Source of the DNA: Planctomycetaceae bacterium
Lineage (GTDB): Bacteria > Planctomycetota > PLA2
Assembly: GCA_011525755.1 (NCBI GenBank)
Contig: WYBS01000019.1
Coordinates: 1 to 64,000 of the forward strand
DNA: 64,000 nucleotides
Reading direction: 5' to 3'
The notes beneath the pieces are model-generated. The model saw only the letters and a program-made list of their open reading frames with translations. It was not told the DNA's origin and did not search any database. Below are positions 62,144 through 64,000 of the stretch, one piece after another (the first letter of the stretch is position 1; every line of letters starts with the position of its first letter). Position numbers and translations under genes: made by a program.

Positions 62144-64000
62144 TCACGTCTTGTAGTTCCTTTGCGCGAGATGCACGGCCTCGAACGCGAGCGGTTCCTG
62201 GTGCAGGCGCGGCTTCGCGCCCTCCTGGTACTCCCACACCGAGACGTTCGCGAATCGCTCGTCGTCGCGCTTCGTCTCGCCCTCCTCGGTCTGGTGCTCC
62301 TCGCGGAGGTGGCAGCCGCAGGACTCCTCGCGCGTGAGCGCGTCGAGGCACATGAGCTCCGCGAACTCGAGCAGGTCCGCGACCCGGCCCGCGTGCTCGA
62401 GCGGCTGGTTCAGCTCGCCCTCGCCGCCGGGCACCTTGACGTCGCGCCAGAACTCCTCGCGCAGCTGGGGGATCCGCCGCAGCGCCTCCTCGAGCCCCGC
62501 GCGGTTGCGCGCGATGCCGCACTTGTCGAGCATGAGCTGGCCGAGCTCGCGGTGGAACGAGAGCACCGTGCGCTTGCCGTTCACGGAGAGCAGGCGCTTC
62601 GTGCGCTCCCGCACCTCGGCCTCCACGCGCCCGAACTCCGGGTGGTCCGCCTTCACCTCGCCCGACGGGTGGCGCGAGAGGTAGTCCGCGATCGTCACGG
62701 GCAGGATGAAGTAGCCGTCCGCGAGCGCCTGCATCAGGGCGCTCGCGCCGAGCCGGTTCGCGCCGTGGTCGGAGAAGTTCGCCTCGCCGATCGCGTAGAG
62801 GCCCGGGATCGTGGTCATCAGGTTGTAGTCCACCCAGAGGCCGCCCATCGCGTAGTGGGGGGCGGGGTAGATGCGCATCGGCGCCTTCCGCGGATCCTCG
62901 TCCGTGATCCGCTCGTACATCTCGAAGAGGTTGCCGTAGCGCGCCTCGATCGTCTTCACGCCGAGCCGCTGGATGGCGTCGCGGAAGTCGAGGTAGACGC
63001 CGTAGCCGGTCGCGCCGACGCCGAGCCCCTTGTCGCAGACCTCCTTCGCGTTCCGCGCGGCGACGTCGCGCGGGACGAGGTTCCCGAACCGCGGGTAGCG
63101 CTCCTCGAGGAAGTAGAGCCGCTCCGCCTCGGGGATCTCGGCAGGCGGACGCTTGTCGCCCTGCTTCCGCGGCACCCAGACGCGCCCGTCGTTCCGGAGC
63201 GATTCGCTCATGAGCGTGAGCTTGCTCTGGTGCTCGCTCCCCGCCGGGATCGCCGTCGGGTGGATCTGCGTGAAGCAGGGGTTCGCGAAGCCCGCGCCGC
63301 GCCGCCACGCGCGGTAGGTCGCGGTGACGTTGCACCCCTTCGCCATCGTCGAGAGGAAGAAGACGTTGCAGTAGCCGCCGGTCGCGAGCACGACCGCGTC
63401 GGCCGCGTGCGACGACACCTCGCCGCTCACGAGGTCGCGCACGACGACCCCGCGCGCGCGGCCGTCGACGATGACGACGTCGAGGATCTCCGTGCGCGGG
63501 TGCATCCGCACGTGGCCGTCGTGGATCTCCTTCGCGAGCGCCGACGTCGCGCCGAGCAGGAGCTGCTGGCCCGTCTCGCCGCGGCAGTAGAACGTGCGCT
63601 CGACGAGCACGCCGCCGAACGAGCGGTTCGCGAGCATCCCGCCGTACTCGCGCGCGAACGGCACGCCCTGCGCGACCGCCTGGTCGATGATGCTCATCGA
63701 GAGCTGGGCGAGCCGGTAGACGTTCGCCTCGCGCGCGCGGAAGTCCCCGCCCTTGATCGTGTCGGTGAAGAGGCGGAACACGGAGTCGCCGTCGTTCCGG
63801 TAGTTCTTCGACGCGTTGATCCCGCCCTGCGCGGCGATCGAGTGCGCCCGGCGCGGGCTGTCCTGGAAGCAGAAACACTCGACCTCATAGCCGAGCGCGC
63901 CGAGCGACGAGGCGGCGGCGGCGCCGGCGAGGCCCGTTCCGACGACGATCACGCGGTAGCGCGGGCGGTTGCGGGGGCCCACGAGCCGGATCGAGTCGAC
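62144..64000 (-). CDS. sdhA: Succinate dehydrogenase flavoprotein subunit (5' end outside window)
   Basis: 618 residues are visible. It binds FAD and oxidises succinate to fumarate. The frame stays open to the right edge, reading [23 protein letters not shown], the family's N-terminal stretch ahead of the FAD site, so the true start is beyond 64000 and the GTG at 63982 is probably internal. Other blocks: [27 protein letters not shown], and the active-site [39 protein letters not shown]. It leads sdhB. Confidence 0.96.
   Translation of the reverse strand, partial: VDSIRLVGPRNRPRYRVIVVGTGLAGAAAASSLGALGYEVECFCFQDSPRRAHSIAAQGGINASKNYRNDGDSVFRLFTDTIKGGDFRAREANVYRLAQLSMSIIDQAVAQGVPFAREYGGMLANRSFGGVLVERTFYCRGETGQQLLLGATSALAKEIHDGHVRMHPRTEILDVVIVDGRARGVVVRDLVSGEVSSHAADAVVLATGGYCNVFFLSTMAKGCNVTATYRAWRRGAGFANPCFTQIHPTAIPAGSEHQSKLTLMSESLRNDGRVWVPRKQGDKRPPAEIPEAERLYFLEERYPRFGNLVPRDVAARNAKEVCDKGLGVGATGYGVYLDFRDAIQRLGVKTIEARYGNLFEMYERITDEDPRKAPMRIYPAPHYAMGGLWVDYNLMTTIPGLYAIGEANFSDHGANRLGASALMQALADGYFILPVTIADYLSRHPSGEVKADHPEFGRVEAEVRERTKRLLSVNGKRTVLSFHRELGQLMLDKCGIARNRAGLEEALRRIPQLREEFWRDVKVPGGEGELNQPLEHAGRVADLLEFAELMCLDALTREESCGCHLREEHQTEEGETKRDDERFANVSVWEYQEGAKPRLHQEPLAFEAVHLAQRNYKT

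Overview
This 64 kb window is high-GC chromosomal DNA that I assign to the phylum Planctomycetota. The 16S fragment at the start reads TAACGAGCGAAACCC near base 105, where most bacteria have a GCAACGAGCGCAACC-type sequence, and has CGTCAAGCCACGA near 411; both are planctomycete-like. Several proteins carry planctomycete-style modules: HEAT ends with a TGQD...AWEAWW motif, a beta-propeller plus HEAT protein, a fused SecD-SecF, and a histone-H1-like tail joined to a small FPYPERR-type domain. Genus and species cannot be read from the sequence.

Layout. 1-4.4 kb holds the end of a 16S-23S-5S rRNA operon, whose spacers carry no tRNA, followed by tRNA-Ile(GAT) and a convergent tRNA-Ala(TGC). 4.4-9.3 kb has two envelope proteins, NadB (NAD synthesis) and HflX. 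9.3-14.2 kb, minus strand, is a Sec accessory operon (YajC, a small secreted protein, SecDF) and a LysM protein. 14.3-21.7 kb has MnmA, HU, a VWA protein and several HEAT and TPR lipoproteins. 21.7-26.9 kb is one 1723-residue gene for a membrane-bound sigma-54 activator with a CBM9-like sensor outside the membrane. 27-36 kb has a ferredoxin, polyprenyl synthase, one-carbon enzymes (FolD, FtfL) and a rhomboid coupled to a metallopeptidase. 36-46 kb has LarB/LarE, tRNA-Val, an AAC(3)-type acetyltransferase, NDH-2, an M3 peptidase, an EamA transporter, HemF and a DUF502 protein. 46-53 kb has UbiD, a 5'-3' exonuclease and an oligopeptide ABC importer without its ATPases. 53-54.9 kb looks like an acquired block with a degenerate vanadium-haloperoxidase-like gene. 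55-64 kb has an SDR, an H1-like protein, an AsmA-like protein, a methyltransferase, Pgi and SdhB/SdhA; SdhA runs off the right edge.

How the genes fit together. Most are housekeeping: translation (rRNA, tRNAs, MnmA, HflX), export (YajC, SecDF), respiration on quinones (SdhAB, NDH-2, polyprenyl synthase, UbiD), and NAD, folate, haem and sugar-phosphate metabolism. Gene starts are compact. At about 19 of them a TANNNT -10 box lies only 6-17 bases before the start codon, often as divergent pairs, which predicts leaderless or near-leaderless mRNAs. Genes inside operons instead have GGAGG-type ribosome sites or ATGA, GTGA or TTGA overlaps, and the 16S anti-Shine-Dalgarno is intact.

The observations I rank highest are the giant one-protein sensor/sigma-54 activator, the leaderless start pattern, a four-copy palindromic element placed right after stop codons in one fixed orientation, an over-represented G-rich 14-mer, and the acquired haloperoxidase-like block. 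I saw no CRISPR array, insertion sequence, prophage or integrase.
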